Shown here in pieces: positions 15,738-24,255 of a stretch of 31,337 bases of DNA; within the stretch, counting starts at the first letter, position 1; each line of letters begins with the position of its first letter. A program made the position numbers and the translations under genes. Origin of the DNA: JAABPW01 sp037132275 (GTDB taxonomy: Bacteria; Verrucomicrobiota; Kiritimatiellia; CAIKKV01; CAITUY01). The notes under the pieces are model-generated. The model did no database searches and was not told where the DNA came from. It saw only the letters and a list, made by a program, of their open reading frames with translations. The stretch is from NCBI GenBank assembly GCA_037132275.1, contig JBAXPK010000031.1:1-31337 (forward strand). Reading direction: 5' to 3'.

Positions 15738-17366
15738 TCAGGAGTCCAAAAGGGTTTTGGAGGCTGTGGCGTGTTGGGAGACGGCGTGGAGTTCCACGGC
15801 GGGGTGTTCCTTGAGGAAATAGTCCACCGCCCATTTGTCGGGGAAAAGGATCACATGCTGGCCGCGCATATCGGCTGCCAGTTTGACTCCGGTGCCAAGA
15901 TACAATTGGGTGAGCGCCTCCCGCGTGACTCCCGGCGAAAACCACCGGATCTGGGTGAAGGGCGCGGGCTCAAGGCGGGGTTCGGCGCCATATTCGGCTT
16001 GGAGCCGGTAGGCCACAACCTCGAACTGTAGCTGGCCGACAGCACCCAGCAGGGGGGCAGTCTGAAATTCGCCGATCAACTCAAAGGACTGAATGACGCC
16101 TTCCTGAAGCAATTGATCCAATCCTTCGCGAAGTTGTTTCTGTTTTGAAGCGCCGGTATTGCGGATATAGGAGAATGCCTCGGGTGGGAACCTGGGAATT
16201 TCGTCATACCGGATCGCCGGATTGCTCGTCAAGGTGTCGCCGATCTGAAAGGCCTTATGTGTTACCAATCCCACAATATCGCCCGGATAGGCGACTTCCA
16301 GTGATTCGCGTTCCTGACCGAATAATTTCTGGGGATAGGACAGGCGAACCGGTTTTCCGGTTTCAGGATCGTTAACGATCATGTCCTTCTGGAATATTCC
16401 CGAACAAACCCTCACGAAGGTAAGCCTGTCACGGTGGCGGGGGTTCATATTCGCCTGGACCTTGAACACGAACCCCGAGAAATCCGGATGCTCCGGCGCA
16501 ATCGGGCCTTGGAGGGAAATCCGCGGCTGCGGCGGGGCGCCGTGCTGGATAAAATAGTCGAGCAGGAGTTGCACGCCGAAGTTGGTCATACCGCTTCCAA
16601 AGAAAACCGGGGTAATTTCCCCGCGGAGCACCTGGTTCTCGTCAAAACTTTCACCTGCGGCGCTTAACATTTCCAATTCCTCCAGCCAGGGATCGCGGAT
16701 ATGGGGAGGAATGCGATCCAGCAGGGCCTGGTCATGGATGCCGGTAACCTGCTCCGGGGCACGGTAGGCGTTATGTGCCGTGCGCTCGAAAAGATGCAAT
16801 TTCTTTGTGAGCCGGTCATAGACCCCCTTGAACTCCACGCCGCTTCCAAGCGGCCAGGTGATGGGAAAAGCGCCGATACCAAGCACTTTCTCGAGTTCGT
16901 CAATGAGGGCCAGAGGATCCTGGGCCGGACGATCCATCTTGTTCATGAACGTGAAGATGGGGATGCCGCGAAGCCGGCAAATTTCAAAGAGTTTCCGGGT
17001 GCGTTCCTCAATACCCTTGGCGGCGTCAATGACCATGATAACGCTATCCACGGCGGTCAGGACGCGATAGGTGTCTTCGCTGAAGTCTTTGTGGCCCGGG
17101 GTGTCGAGAAGATTAATGACGCAGCCGCCGTAATCAAACTGAAGCAGCGTGGAGGAAATCGAAATGCCGCGTTCCTTCTCCAACTCCATCCAGTCGGAAC
17201 TGGTGTTTTTCCGATCGCGGCGTGATCGCACGGAGCCGGCCAACTGAATGGCGCCGCCGTACAGCAGGAGCTTTTCGGTCAAGGTAGTCTTGCCGGCGTC
17301 CGGATGCGAAATGATGGCAAACGTCCGTCGTCGCGAGATTTCTCTAAGCAAGGATGAGTCAGACAT
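15738..17366 (-). CDS. prfC: Peptide chain release factor 3
   Basis: A GTPase of 542 residues that removes RF1 or RF2 from the ribosome after termination. The G1 loop is 'SHPDAGKTTL' (20-29), G3 is 'LLDTPGHKDFSEDTYR' and G4 is 'NKMD'; the 'RDRKNTSSDWMELEKERGISIS' stretch (two parts) is the RF3-type switch I. The rest has the elongation-factor beta-barrel and RF3 C-terminal domains ('GQLQFEVVAYRLQAEYG'). Length is slightly above the usual 525-530. The start at 17364-17366 gives the family N-terminus; reading further upstream would enter mtnP. It begins 11 bases after mtnP, in the same direction. All three steps of the termination apparatus (prfA, prmC, prfC) thus lie in this window. Confidence 0.96.
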   Translation of the reverse strand: MSDSSLLREISRRRTFAIISHPDAGKTTLTEKLLLYGGAIQLAGSVRSRRDRKNTSSDWMELEKERGISISSTLLQFDYGGCVINLLDTPGHKDFSEDTYRVLTAVDSVIMVIDAAKGIEERTRKLFEICRLRGIPIFTFMNKMDRPAQDPLALIDELEKVLGIGAFPITWPLGSGVEFKGVYDRLTKKLHLFERTAHNAYRAPEQVTGIHDQALLDRIPPHIRDPWLEELEMLSAAGESFDENQVLRGEITPVFFGSGMTNFGVQLLLDYFIQHGAPPQPRISLQGPIAPEHPDFSGFVFKVQANMNPRHRDRLTFVRVCSGIFQKDMIVNDPETGKPVRLSYPQKLFGQERESLEVAYPGDIVGLVTHKAFQIGDTLTSNPAIRYDEIPRFPPEAFSYIRNTGASKQKQLREGLDQLLQEGVIQSFELIGEFQTAPLLGAVGQLQFEVVAYRLQAEYGAEPRLEPAPFTQIRWFSPGVTREALTQLYLGTGVKLAADMRGQHVILFPDKWAVDYFLKEHPAVELHAVSQHATASKTLLDS

Positions 17367-17377
17367 GATGGACTGGA

Positions 17378-18256
17378 TCAGCGATATTTGCCCAGAAGAG
17401 GGGCCAAGGCTTCGAGCGTCGTGGCGGGCACGGTTTTCAGGTCGGTCATGATCGCGTGCTTCAGGGCGTGTTGACAACCGCACGCGCGGGTCTTGGGAAG
17501 TTGAGGCACCAGTTTGCGGATGATTTCCTTGGCCAGCGCCGTATTGGCGGTCAGGGTTTGGATGATAATGTCGACCGAAACCTCCTCGCCGGTGGAGCGC
17601 CAGCAGTCGTAGTCTGTGGCCATCGCCATGGGTAAGTAGCAGATCTCCGCTTCCCGGCAGAGCTTGGCTTCGGGGAGACTGGTCATGCCGATAATATCGA
17701 ACCCCATCTGGCGATACGAATTGGATTCCGCGCGGGTGGAGAAGGCGGGGCCTTCCATGTTCACATACGTTCCGCTTTGGTGCAGCCGCACTTGATCGCC
17801 CAATTTAAGATCCCCGACAACCTCGGCGGCGACTCTTGCCACAACCTCGCGCAGCCCGGCGCAGGTGGGGTCTCCGAAGGAAACATGGCCCACAATCCCG
17901 TTCCCGAAAAAAGTATGGTTTAACGACCCCTTGGTCCGGTCAAAGTACTGGTCCGGCAACACAATATCACGGGGACGGATGCCTTCCCGCAGGCTACCCA
18001 CCGCGCTGACAGACACGATCAGTTCCACGCCTAGTTTTTTGAAGCCCCAGATATTAGCCTTGTGATTGATTTCCGCCGGAAGAATACGATGCCCGCGGGC
18101 ATGGCGGGGGAGAAAATAGATTTCGCCGCCGCCAAGGCTACCCTGAATATAGGCGTCGGAAGGACTTCCAAACGGGGTATCAAGGGCGATTTCGCGCACA
18201 GTCGAAAGGCCTTCGAGTTGGTATAATCCACTGCCACCGATGATGCCTAGTTTCAT
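17378..18256 (-). CDS. mtnP: S-methyl-5'-thioadenosine phosphorylase
   Basis: Splits methylthioadenosine, a by-product of polyamine synthesis, into adenine and methylthioribose 1-phosphate, feeding purine and methionine salvage. The 292-residue protein shows 'GIIGGSGLYQ' at the N-terminus (phosphate site), 'TPFGSPSD', 'FLPRHARGH', 'EINHKANIW', 'MEGPAFSTRAES' and 'IGMTSLPEAKLCREAEICY' of the MTAP branch of purine nucleoside phosphorylases. Whether it prefers methylthioadenosine, inosine or guanosine is not certain from sequence. The ATG at 18254-18256 has AGGAG seven bases upstream; a longer frame upstream crosses the tRNA gene and is rejected. Other methionine-salvage genes are not in the window. 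Confidence 0.93.
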   Translation of the reverse strand: MKLGIIGGSGLYQLEGLSTVREIALDTPFGSPSDAYIQGSLGGGEIYFLPRHARGHRILPAEINHKANIWGFKKLGVELIVSVSAVGSLREGIRPRDIVLPDQYFDRTKGSLNHTFFGNGIVGHVSFGDPTCAGLREVVARVAAEVVGDLKLGDQVRLHQSGTYVNMEGPAFSTRAESNSYRQMGFDIIGMTSLPEAKLCREAEICYLPMAMATDYDCWRSTGEEVSVDIIIQTLTANTALAKEIIRKLVPQLPKTRACGCQHALKHAIMTDLKTVPATTLEALAPLLGKYR

Positions 18257-18325
18257 GGGAGTTCTCCTTATGGGTAAAGTTGTTTTTACGAGTCTGTGTT
18301 CACCATCTGAACATCCCGTCAAGGG

Positions 18326-18401
18326 TGGTAGGCCGTCCGGGACTCGAACCCGGGACCCCAACATTAAAAGTGTCGTGCTCTACCAACTGAGCTAACGGCC
18401 T
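18326..18401 (-). tRNA. tRNA-Lys (anticodon UUU)
   Basis: A complete cloverleaf on the minus strand. The acceptor stem pairs AGGCCGT with ACGGCCT, the D arm is GCTCAGTTGGTAGAGC, the anticodon loop is CTTTTAA (anticodon TTT), and the T arm is CCGGG-TTCGAGT-CCCGG. The discriminator is A and the CCA end is encoded. It has its own promoter upstream and mtnP begins 69 bases after it. Confidence 0.97.
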
Positions 18402-18417
18402 GCGAAAAAGTCCGCAC

Positions 18418-18446
18418 ACCATAGATAAACGGGCCGTCCTTGTCAA
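18418..18446 (-). promoter_or_regulatory. Promoter of tRNA-Lys
   Basis: On the minus strand TTGACA (18446-18441), a 17-base spacer and TATGGT (18423-18418), with a GC-rich stretch after the -10 as in stable-RNA promoters; transcription would start near 18411. The -35 is a perfect match and the -10 matches four of six. A small stem (GCCGT/ACGGC, 18433-18450) between the end of the macB-type gene and this promoter overlaps the -35 box. Confidence 0.7.
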
Positions 18447-18465
18447 CGGCGTATGGACGACATCG

Positions 18466-19689
18466 CTATTCCCGGCGCAGGCTTTCGATCGGGTTTAAGC
18501 GGGCCGCCCGCCAAGCGGGATAAAATCCGAAAAAGATTCCAACCCCCGCGGAGAATGTGATGGCGAGGAGCACGGCAACCGGGGAAATCATGACAGGCCA
18601 GTGATTGGCCGTTGCCAGAATGTTGGCGGAACCAATGCCCAGACCAATGCCAATTAACCCTCCAGCACCGGACAGCACCACGGCCTCGACTAAGAATTGC
18701 ATCATGATATCGCGCCGCCGGGCGCCCAGTGCGAGGCGCAACCCGATTTCACGGGTACGCTCCGTGACGGCCACGAGCATGATGTTCATGATCCCAATGC
18801 CACCTACAATTAATGAAATCGAAGCGATGACCGTCAGCAGCATGGTCATCAGCTTAGATACCTGGGTGATCATCTGGGTGACTTCCGTCATATCCATGAT
18901 CGTGAAATCGTCGTCGGCTCCGGAGTTGAGGCGGTGGCGCTGCCTCAGAATGCCCGAAATCTCCTCCTTGACCTGCGGCAAGGAATCCATCGAATCCAAA
19001 CTGAACATCAATTGGTTTACGTTGTTGAACCGCGACCGTTGCAGAACACGGGACACTGTGACCCAAGGCGCGATAATGGTATCATCCTGATCCTGTCCCC
19101 AGGCCGCAGTGCCCTTGGGTGCCATGACGCCAAGAACCCGGAATGGCATATTCCTGATGCGGATCGTCTTCCCAACCGGTTCTTCACCCTGAAATAATTG
19201 ATCAGCAACCGTCTTCCCCAGCAAGCAGACCCTCGCCGCACTCCGAATATCAGATTCGCTGAAGAAAGCGCCGGAGGTCACATCCCAGCTTCGCACATCA
19301 GGAAACTGGATATTTACCCCTTGAATAGAAGTGGCCCAGTCGTTTTCACGATAAATACACTGGGCGCCGGTTCTGAGCAGCGGAGTCATGGCGGTCACGG
19401 ACAGACATTCCTGAAGTATAGCCTCGCCGTCTTCCTCGGTCAGGTTTTGCTGTGTGCCGGAGCCCCCGCGGAATCCACCGGAATTCTGGCTTCCCGGGAA
19501 GATCAAGAGGAGATTGTTGCCCATGCTGCTGATCTGGCTGCGCATGTTGACGGATGCTCCCTGCCCAACAGCCACCACGGCAATGACGGCGGCAATACCG
19601 ATGATGATTCCAAGGGCGGTCAGCAGGGAGCGGCCCTTATTCCTGACCAGCGCCCGCATCGCGATGCGTATGGTAATCAGCCCCTTCAC
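18466..19689 (-). CDS. MacB-type ABC transporter permease
   Basis: A 407-residue inner-membrane subunit of a MacAB-TolC-type export machine. One membrane helix at about 20-42, a large periplasmic MacB core domain at about 45-275 including a Gly-rich loop 'NSGGFRGGSGTQ', then three C-terminal helices (about 282-310, 330-355, 368-391) with the connecting 'VTERTREIGLRLALGARRRD' of the FtsX-like permease domain. The start is GTG at 19687-19689, overlapping the ATPase stop (GTGA). In E. coli MacB the ATPase and permease are one chain; here they are separate, as in LolCDE- or YknYZ-type systems. Last gene of tolC-macA-ATPase-permease. Substrate (macrolide, peptide, lipid or siderophore) cannot be told. 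Confidence 0.93.
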   Translation of the reverse strand: MKGLITIRIAMRALVRNKGRSLLTALGIIIGIAAVIAVVAVGQGASVNMRSQISSMGNNLLLIFPGSQNSGGFRGGSGTQQNLTEEDGEAILQECLSVTAMTPLLRTGAQCIYRENDWATSIQGVNIQFPDVRSWDVTSGAFFSESDIRSAARVCLLGKTVADQLFQGEEPVGKTIRIRNMPFRVLGVMAPKGTAAWGQDQDDTIIAPWVTVSRVLQRSRFNNVNQLMFSLDSMDSLPQVKEEISGILRQRHRLNSGADDDFTIMDMTEVTQMITQVSKLMTMLLTVIASISLIVGGIGIMNIMLVAVTERTREIGLRLALGARRRDIMMQFLVEAVVLSGAGGLIGIGLGIGSANILATANHWPVMISPVAVLLAITFSAGVGIFFGFYPAWRAARLNPIESLRRE

Positions 19690-20351
19690 ACGATGGCTCC
19701 ATCCCGCATCTGGATGACGCGCTTAGCATATTTCGCAATATCCGGTTCGTGGGTGACCATGACGATGGTGATTCCCTCGCGGTTTAACTCCTGAAACAGG
19801 GCCATAATGTCATCCGCGGAACGACTATCGAGGTTTCCTGTTGGTTCGTCGGCCAGAATCAAGGGCGGTTGATTGACTAAGGCGCGGGCAATGGCCACGC
19901 GTTGTTGCTGGCCACCGGAGAGTTGGCCGGGATGGTGTTGCATCCGGTCTTGCAAGCCCAGCCGGGTAAGTAGCGTTTTGGACCGTTCACGGCGTTCGAC
20001 ACCGCGCATCGGGGCGCCATAGTAGAGGGGAAGTTCAACGTTTTCCTGGGCTGTGGTGCGCGGGAGAAGGTTGAAGTTCTGGAAAACAAATCCGATTTTT
20101 CGATTTCGAATCCGGGCGAGGGCATCGCTACCCAGGCGGCTGACTTCCTCGCCATCCAGCTGGTAACTTCCACTATCCGGCTTATCCAGGCATCCCAGAA
20201 GATTTAGAAGCGTGCTCTTGCCGGAACCGGAATGGCCCATGATGGCGACAAATTCGCCCGCCGCAATGTCTGATGAAACATTCTGCAAGGCAGGCACATC
20301 CACAGATTCCATGTGGTATACTTTATTGACATTGCGTAAGGTGATGAGCAT
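19686..20351 (-). CDS. ABC transporter ATPase, MacB/LolD type
   Basis: The 221-residue ATPase that powers the adjacent permease by mechanotransmission. Walker A is 'GHSGSGKST' (39-47), the Q-loop lies in 'GFVFQNFNLLPRTTA', the signature is 'LSGGQQQRVAIARAL' (144-158), Walker B with the catalytic Glu is 'LILADEP' (164-170), and the switch His is H201 in 'MVTHEPD'. The order and length are those of the MacB N-terminal half or LolD. The ATG is 3 bases after the membrane-fusion gene stop, and its own stop overlaps the permease start. Confidence 0.95.
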   Translation of the reverse strand: MLITLRNVNKVYHMESVDVPALQNVSSDIAAGEFVAIMGHSGSGKSTLLNLLGCLDKPDSGSYQLDGEEVSRLGSDALARIRNRKIGFVFQNFNLLPRTTAQENVELPLYYGAPMRGVERRERSKTLLTRLGLQDRMQHHPGQLSGGQQQRVAIARALVNQPPLILADEPTGNLDSRSADDIMALFQELNREGITIVMVTHEPDIAKYAKRVIQMRDGAIV

Positions 20352-20354
20352 GGC

Positions 20355-21587
20355 TTATCGGGCGGCACGTCGGGCGGTGCCTGGCATCTGAGGGACAAAA
20401 GGATTAACGGTCTTTTCTCCAGGCAAAACAGGCGCCAATCCCGTCATGACCTCCTGCCCCTCGGCCAGAGCGCCTGTATCCAGAATTTCGGTAAAAGAGC
20501 CATCACTGATCCCCAGCGACACAGGAACAGGACGGAGTCCTGATCCGTCATTTTTCTCTATCCATACTCTGGGCCCATGATCAGATCGTGCCAATGACCG
20601 TTTTGTTTTGACCGTGGCGTCGCCGGAAGGCTTCTCTTCCGGTTTGAATCGCAAGGCGGCGCCGGGAACTTTCAGGACATTGGTGTGGAGCGCCACGGTG
20701 ATAATCAGATCGGCCGTCATGCCGGGGAACAGTTTGTTGTCGGGATTAGCGGCCATGACAATAACCGGATAGGTCACAACATTCTGAACAGTCGTGGCCG
20801 ACATTCTGACCTTTACAACGCTTCCGGTGAAGGTTGTATCATAGGCATCCACCGTAAAGGTCACCTGCTGACCCTCCGCGATATGCCCGATATCCGCCTC
20901 CGGGACGCTGGCCTCTACCTGCATGGTTTTGAGGTCCGTTGCGATCCGGAAAAGAACCATGGCGTTTAGACTGGCCACAACCGTCTGGCCTTCACTGACA
21001 TTTCGCGAAATGACCACGCCGTCAACCGGAGATCGGATGGTCGTATAGTTGAGATTGGCCCGGGATAATTGGAGCGTGGCTTTGGATTGTTCCACGGCGG
21101 CTAGATTGGCCTTGAGCTGTGCGGCCAGGGCATCACGGGTGGCGATGGCGGCGTCCACGTCGGTTTCGGATAACATCTGCAGCTCGCCCAATTTCTTGGA
21201 GCGAATGAGTTCCTTCTCCGCCTGGACTAATTTCGCTTTGGTTTGCTCCACTGTAGCCAGGATGGAGGCTTGATTGGCCGTGTCCTGTGCAATCTTGGCT
21301 TCATAGGTTGTGGGGTCGATCTGGGCCACCAGATCACCGCTTTTAACGAGGTCATTAAAATCGACGTATAATTTATTGATCGGTCCGTTGACCTGGGTGC
21401 CCACATCCACCAACCTGATCGGCGTCACAAGGCCGTTTGCCCGGACGGTTTGAACCACATCGCCACGTTCCACCTTGGCTGTCCGATAGCGGGTTTCGCC
21501 ATTTTTATTTGAATTGCTTTTCCAATACCACCAGCCTCCGCCGACTAGGGCGGCAACCAGGACAATCGCGATGATCCATCGTTTCAT
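20355..21587 (-). CDS. MacA-type periplasmic adaptor (HlyD family)
   Basis: A 410-residue membrane-fusion protein linking the ABC permease to the outer-membrane channel. An N-terminal anchor at about 4-26 is followed by the first lipoyl half ('VGTQVNGPINKLYVDFNDLVKSGDLV' in two parts), a long alpha-helical hairpin at about 105-195 rich in Ala, Lys and Gln, the second lipoyl half 'TTIRSPVDGVVISRNVSEGQ', and beta-barrel and membrane-proximal domains ('VPGAALRF', 'VSLGISDGSFTEI'). This order matches MacA. The gene starts 2 bases after the tolC-like stop and leads into the ATPase gene, making a four-gene operon. Confidence 0.94.
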   Translation of the reverse strand: MKRWIIAIVLVAALVGGGWWYWKSNSNKNGETRYRTAKVERGDVVQTVRANGLVTPIRLVDVGTQVNGPINKLYVDFNDLVKSGDLVAQIDPTTYEAKIAQDTANQASILATVEQTKAKLVQAEKELIRSKKLGELQMLSETDVDAAIATRDALAAQLKANLAAVEQSKATLQLSRANLNYTTIRSPVDGVVISRNVSEGQTVVASLNAMVLFRIATDLKTMQVEASVPEADIGHIAEGQQVTFTVDAYDTTFTGSVVKVRMSATTVQNVVTYPVIVMAANPDNKLFPGMTADLIITVALHTNVLKVPGAALRFKPEEKPSGDATVKTKRSLARSDHGPRVWIEKNDGSGLRPVPVSLGISDGSFTEILDTGALAEGQEVMTGLAPVLPGEKTVNPFVPQMPGTARRAAR

Positions 21588-21589
21588 GA

Positions 21590-22963
21590 TTATTCCTCTC
21601 CACAGGCGTGTTTAATCTGGGCGATCGCCGCCTGATAATCGAATTTAGCCTTCACTTGTTCGGCGCGGGCGCCTGTCACAGCCACCTGGGCATCGGTGAC
21701 ATCCACGGCGGAGGCTGCGCCCAGCCGATAACGTTCACTGATGAGGTTCAAGCTTTCCAGAGCCTGCCTCGTGATAAGGTCGGTCAGCGCCAGCCGCTGC
21801 TGCGAACTGTCGAGTTGGCTCAAGGTGGTTTGAATATCCTCATAGATCATCTGCTCACGTTCCACCGTTTTGGCGCGGGCCGAGCGAAGCTGGGTCACAA
21901 CCTCATTAATGCGCCAGACTTGTCGGCCACCGGTGAAGAGTTGAAGGGACGACTGCAATCCTGCCGACCAGTTCCAGATCAGCGGGAAACGAGAACCGGT
22001 AAGGCCGTACTTGGCCTGCAATCCAAGATCCGGGTAAAGATTGGCTATCGCCTCATCAACGCTGGCGCTTGCGGCGCGCTCTTGGGCTTGCAACGATTTC
22101 AAGCCGGGGTGGATCTGCCGGGCGTGCGCCATCAATCTATCCGCAGGGGAGAGCGGAAATACTTCCGACAGGTTGGGGCGCAACTGGTAACCGGGATCCT
22201 CGGCCAGCCCGAGGCTTCGGTTGAGTGTCGCACGGGCGGTTGAAACATCATTTCCTGCCTTAATCAAATTGAGTTTGGAGTTACCCAGATCCACCTCGGA
22301 TTTGGTCAGGTCATAACGGGTTCGCCGGCCGACATCAAGAAAGGCTTTAACTTGATCGAGATGGATCTGGTTCTGGCGCACATCATCAATGGCAACCCGT
22401 TCCAACTCGATGGCTTTACCAAGGTTGAAGTACGCGATACGGGTTGTAAAGGCCACGTCGCTACGAGTGGCGCGCAGATTCTCTGTCGCCGCGATGAGTC
22501 CGGCATAAACCTGCCTGACTATGGCTGGGGTTTTGCCAAAGTCATACACAAGAAGATCAAGCCCCACTGAACCGCTAAAGGAGTTATGCGTGCTATGACT
22601 TCCCGGTTGTCCTTGCGAGTTGGCGGTGGACAAGCTGGCTCCGGCGCTGCCGCCGATTTGGGGCCAGTAGGCCGCCCTCGCCTGATAAACCCGGGCGGTT
22701 GCCGCTGCCAGTGCCTGCTGTGCCTGGACGATCTGGGGATGATAGGTGAGGGGAATCTGAAGGGCGCTCTCGAGGGTCAGCACGGTGTTGCTGGAAAGCC
22801 CGACCTCACCCGCCTGGAGAAGGCGCTCGCCGGGAGGCGGGTTCTTGCCCTTTTGAATATCCCGTGCAGCGCGAATGGTAGCGCACCCTGTGCTCAAACA
22901 CAGGCTGCAGACCGCCAGACACAGAGTTAAATGTTTATGCCGATAACGAAAAGAGGTTGTCAT
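21590..22963 (-). CDS. TolC-family outer-membrane efflux lipoprotein (with MacAB)
   Basis: A 457-residue outer-membrane channel subunit. The signal sequence ends in a lipobox-like 'LSTGC' (C27), so it is probably lipid-anchored like NodT or OprM. Two repeats of the outer-membrane-efflux domain follow: about 60-240 ('ALQIPLTYHPQIVQAQQAL', 'LDLLVYDFGKT') and about 260-455 ('AASASVDEAIANLYPDLGL', 'SLQLFTGGRQVWRI', 'ERYRLGAASAVDVTDAQVA'). It is the first gene of the minus-strand operon; 134 bases separate its start from the divergent adaptor gene of the second pump, so the two operons share one control region. Confidence 0.93.
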   Translation of the reverse strand: MTTSFRYRHKHLTLCLAVCSLCLSTGCATIRAARDIQKGKNPPPGERLLQAGEVGLSSNTVLTLESALQIPLTYHPQIVQAQQALAAATARVYQARAAYWPQIGGSAGASLSTANSQGQPGSHSTHNSFSGSVGLDLLVYDFGKTPAIVRQVYAGLIAATENLRATRSDVAFTTRIAYFNLGKAIELERVAIDDVRQNQIHLDQVKAFLDVGRRTRYDLTKSEVDLGNSKLNLIKAGNDVSTARATLNRSLGLAEDPGYQLRPNLSEVFPLSPADRLMAHARQIHPGLKSLQAQERAASASVDEAIANLYPDLGLQAKYGLTGSRFPLIWNWSAGLQSSLQLFTGGRQVWRINEVVTQLRSARAKTVEREQMIYEDIQTTLSQLDSSQQRLALTDLITRQALESLNLISERYRLGAASAVDVTDAQVAVTGARAEQVKAKFDYQAAIAQIKHACGEE

Positions 22964-23057
22964 ACGAACGACGTTTCTTACACCCCTAGACGCATAAAAG
23001 CATCAATTATTGCATTTTATTTTCCAAAATCCTTCAACTCGGTTTGTAGAGCCGATT
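22964..23057. other. Shared control region between the two pump operons (left part)
   Basis: AT-rich sequence between two divergent operons. On the minus strand a poor promoter for the tolC-macA operon can be proposed (TTGATG, 18 bases, TGTAAG), again with a very short leader. No clear palindromic operator is seen apart from a weak TCGG...CCGA pair around 23040-23055. Confidence 0.3.
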
Positions 23058-23085
23058 TTGACAATTATGAAACGTGGTGTAGACT
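23058..23085 (+). promoter_or_regulatory. Candidate promoter of the RND pump operon
   Basis: TTGACA at 23058-23063 is a perfect -35; TAGACT at 23080-23085 matches the -10 at four of six with a 16-base spacer. Transcription would begin near 23092, only a few bases before the adaptor ATG at 23098, and no ribosome site is visible, so translation may be nearly leaderless. It lies between the two divergent pump operons. Confidence 0.45.
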
Positions 23086-23103
23086 GACTCAACAATTATG
23101 AAA
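23061..23103 (+). repeat. Direct repeat of 12 bases spanning the adaptor start codon
   Basis: ACAATTATGAAA occurs at 23061-23072 and again at 23092-23103, 31 bases apart (about three helical turns). The second copy contains the start codon of the adaptor gene; the first contains an ATG followed by a six-codon frame ending in TGA at 23085-23087. It could be a binding-site pair or a small duplication. Confidence 0.5.
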
Positions 23104-24255
23104 AAGTCATTCCTTTTTTTGATGGTTTTACTGTTGGTTGCGGGCGGGACCGGAGTGGTGCTGAATAGCCGGAAGGCGGGAGATGCGCAGAGGGACAGGG
23201 CGGCTAAGGCCAAGATTGCTCCGGTGTCAGTTCTGCTGACCCAAGTGCTGGCCATGACGGTGCCGCTGGAAATCAGCACTTTTGGATCCGTTGAACCCCT
23301 CACTACCGTCGCGGTGAAATCCCAGATTACCGGAATGCTCGCCAAGGTATGTTTCGCCGAGGGACAGGACGTGAATGCGGGCGACCTGCTGTTTGAGATT
23401 GATACCCGCGGCCCCGAGGCGTCACTTAAGCAGGCGGAGGCCATTCTGGCTAAGGATCGCGCCCAATGGGAGAATGCCATGAAGGAGGCGGGGCGTCAGG
23501 AAACCCTTTTGAAGAAGGGAATTTCGGCTCAGGACGTCCGTGACGAGGCCGTGACGGCCGCCGATACACTGAAAGCCCTGGTGCAGTCCGATGAGGCGGC
23601 GGTGGACAATGCCCGTCTCCAACTCAGCTACTGTTTTATCCGGTCGCCCATCTCGGGCCGAACCGGAAATTTACTTATTCACCAGGGAAATCTGGTAAAA
23701 GCGGATGACGCTACGCTGGTAACGATCAATCAACTTCATCCGATTCTTGTCCGGTTTGTTCTGCCGCAACGGGAATTGGCCCGGGTGCGGGAACGCGCTG
23801 CGCAGGGAGGATTGACGGTGGTGGCGACGCCGCAGGGAGCCGGCACGCATTCTGAAACGGGTGCCGTGACGTTTGTCGATAATGCCGTGGATGAAAATAC
23901 GGGAACCATCCAGCTCAAGGCGCGGTTTGAAAACGTTCCGCTGGCGTTGTGGCCCGGTCAGTTCGTCAAGGTGCGACTCCAGTTTGCCTCGCAGGAGAAC
24001 GTCGTGGTGGTGCCGGAGGCGGCGGTGTTGCTGGGACAGCAGGGAGCGTATGTCTATGTGACCGATCAGAACGGCCGGGTTGCTCCCCGTCAAGTTGTGG
24101 TGGATCGCACGGTTGCGGGGATGTCGGTCATCATGAGTGGGTTGGCCGTTGGCGAGGATATTGTCACGGATGGGCAACTCCGGCTCAAACCCGGCGCCCT
24201 GGTGAAACCCAGAACCTCCGCCAAGTCTGAGTCCAGTCCTGCAGGTCGTCCATGA
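23098..24255 (+). CDS. RND efflux periplasmic adaptor (AcrA/MdtA type)
   Basis: A 385-residue membrane-fusion protein of a resistance-nodulation-division pump. An N-terminal hydrophobic segment (about 4-21) anchors it; 'TVAVKSQITGMLAKVCFAEGQ' (two parts, about 60-80) is the first lipoyl half, a helical hairpin spans about 98-170 ('ASLKQAEAILAKDRAQW'), and 'YCFIRSPISGRTGNL' is the second half; 'IQLKARFENVPLALWPGQFV' and 'VVVPEAAVLLGQQGAYVYV' mark the beta-barrel and membrane-proximal domains. It is closer to MdtA than to AcrA as no lipobox is seen. Its last four bases overlap the pump gene (ATGA). Confidence 0.94.
   Translation: MKKSFLFLMVLLLVAGGTGVVLNSRKAGDAQRDRAAKAKIAPVSVLLTQVLAMTVPLEISTFGSVEPLTTVAVKSQITGMLAKVCFAEGQDVNAGDLLFEIDTRGPEASLKQAEAILAKDRAQWENAMKEAGRQETLLKKGISAQDVRDEAVTAADTLKALVQSDEAAVDNARLQLSYCFIRSPISGRTGNLLIHQGNLVKADDATLVTINQLHPILVRFVLPQRELARVRERAAQGGLTVVATPQGAGTHSETGAVTFVDNAVDENTGTIQLKARFENVPLALWPGQFVKVRLQFASQENVVVVPEAAVLLGQQGAYVYVTDQNGRVAPRQVVVDRTVAGMSVIMSGLAVGEDIVTDGQLRLKPGALVKPRTSAKSESSPAGRP

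Noticed and set aside
16701..17225. A 174-codon plus-strand open frame inside prfC
   Set aside because: Antisense to the G domain of RF3; no signal for translation.
17367..17483. N-terminal extension of RF3 by 39 residues
   Set aside because: It overlaps the end of mtnP in another frame and has no homology to RF3 N-termini.
18257..18364. N-terminal extension of MtnP by 36 residues
   Set aside because: The extension runs through the tRNA-Lys gene; the ATG at 18254-18256 has AGGAG and gives the family's N-terminus.
23067..23087. Six-codon open frame before the RND adaptor gene
   Set aside because: It has no ribosome site and seems to be a by-product of the 12-base direct repeat, although a leader peptide cannot be fully excluded.
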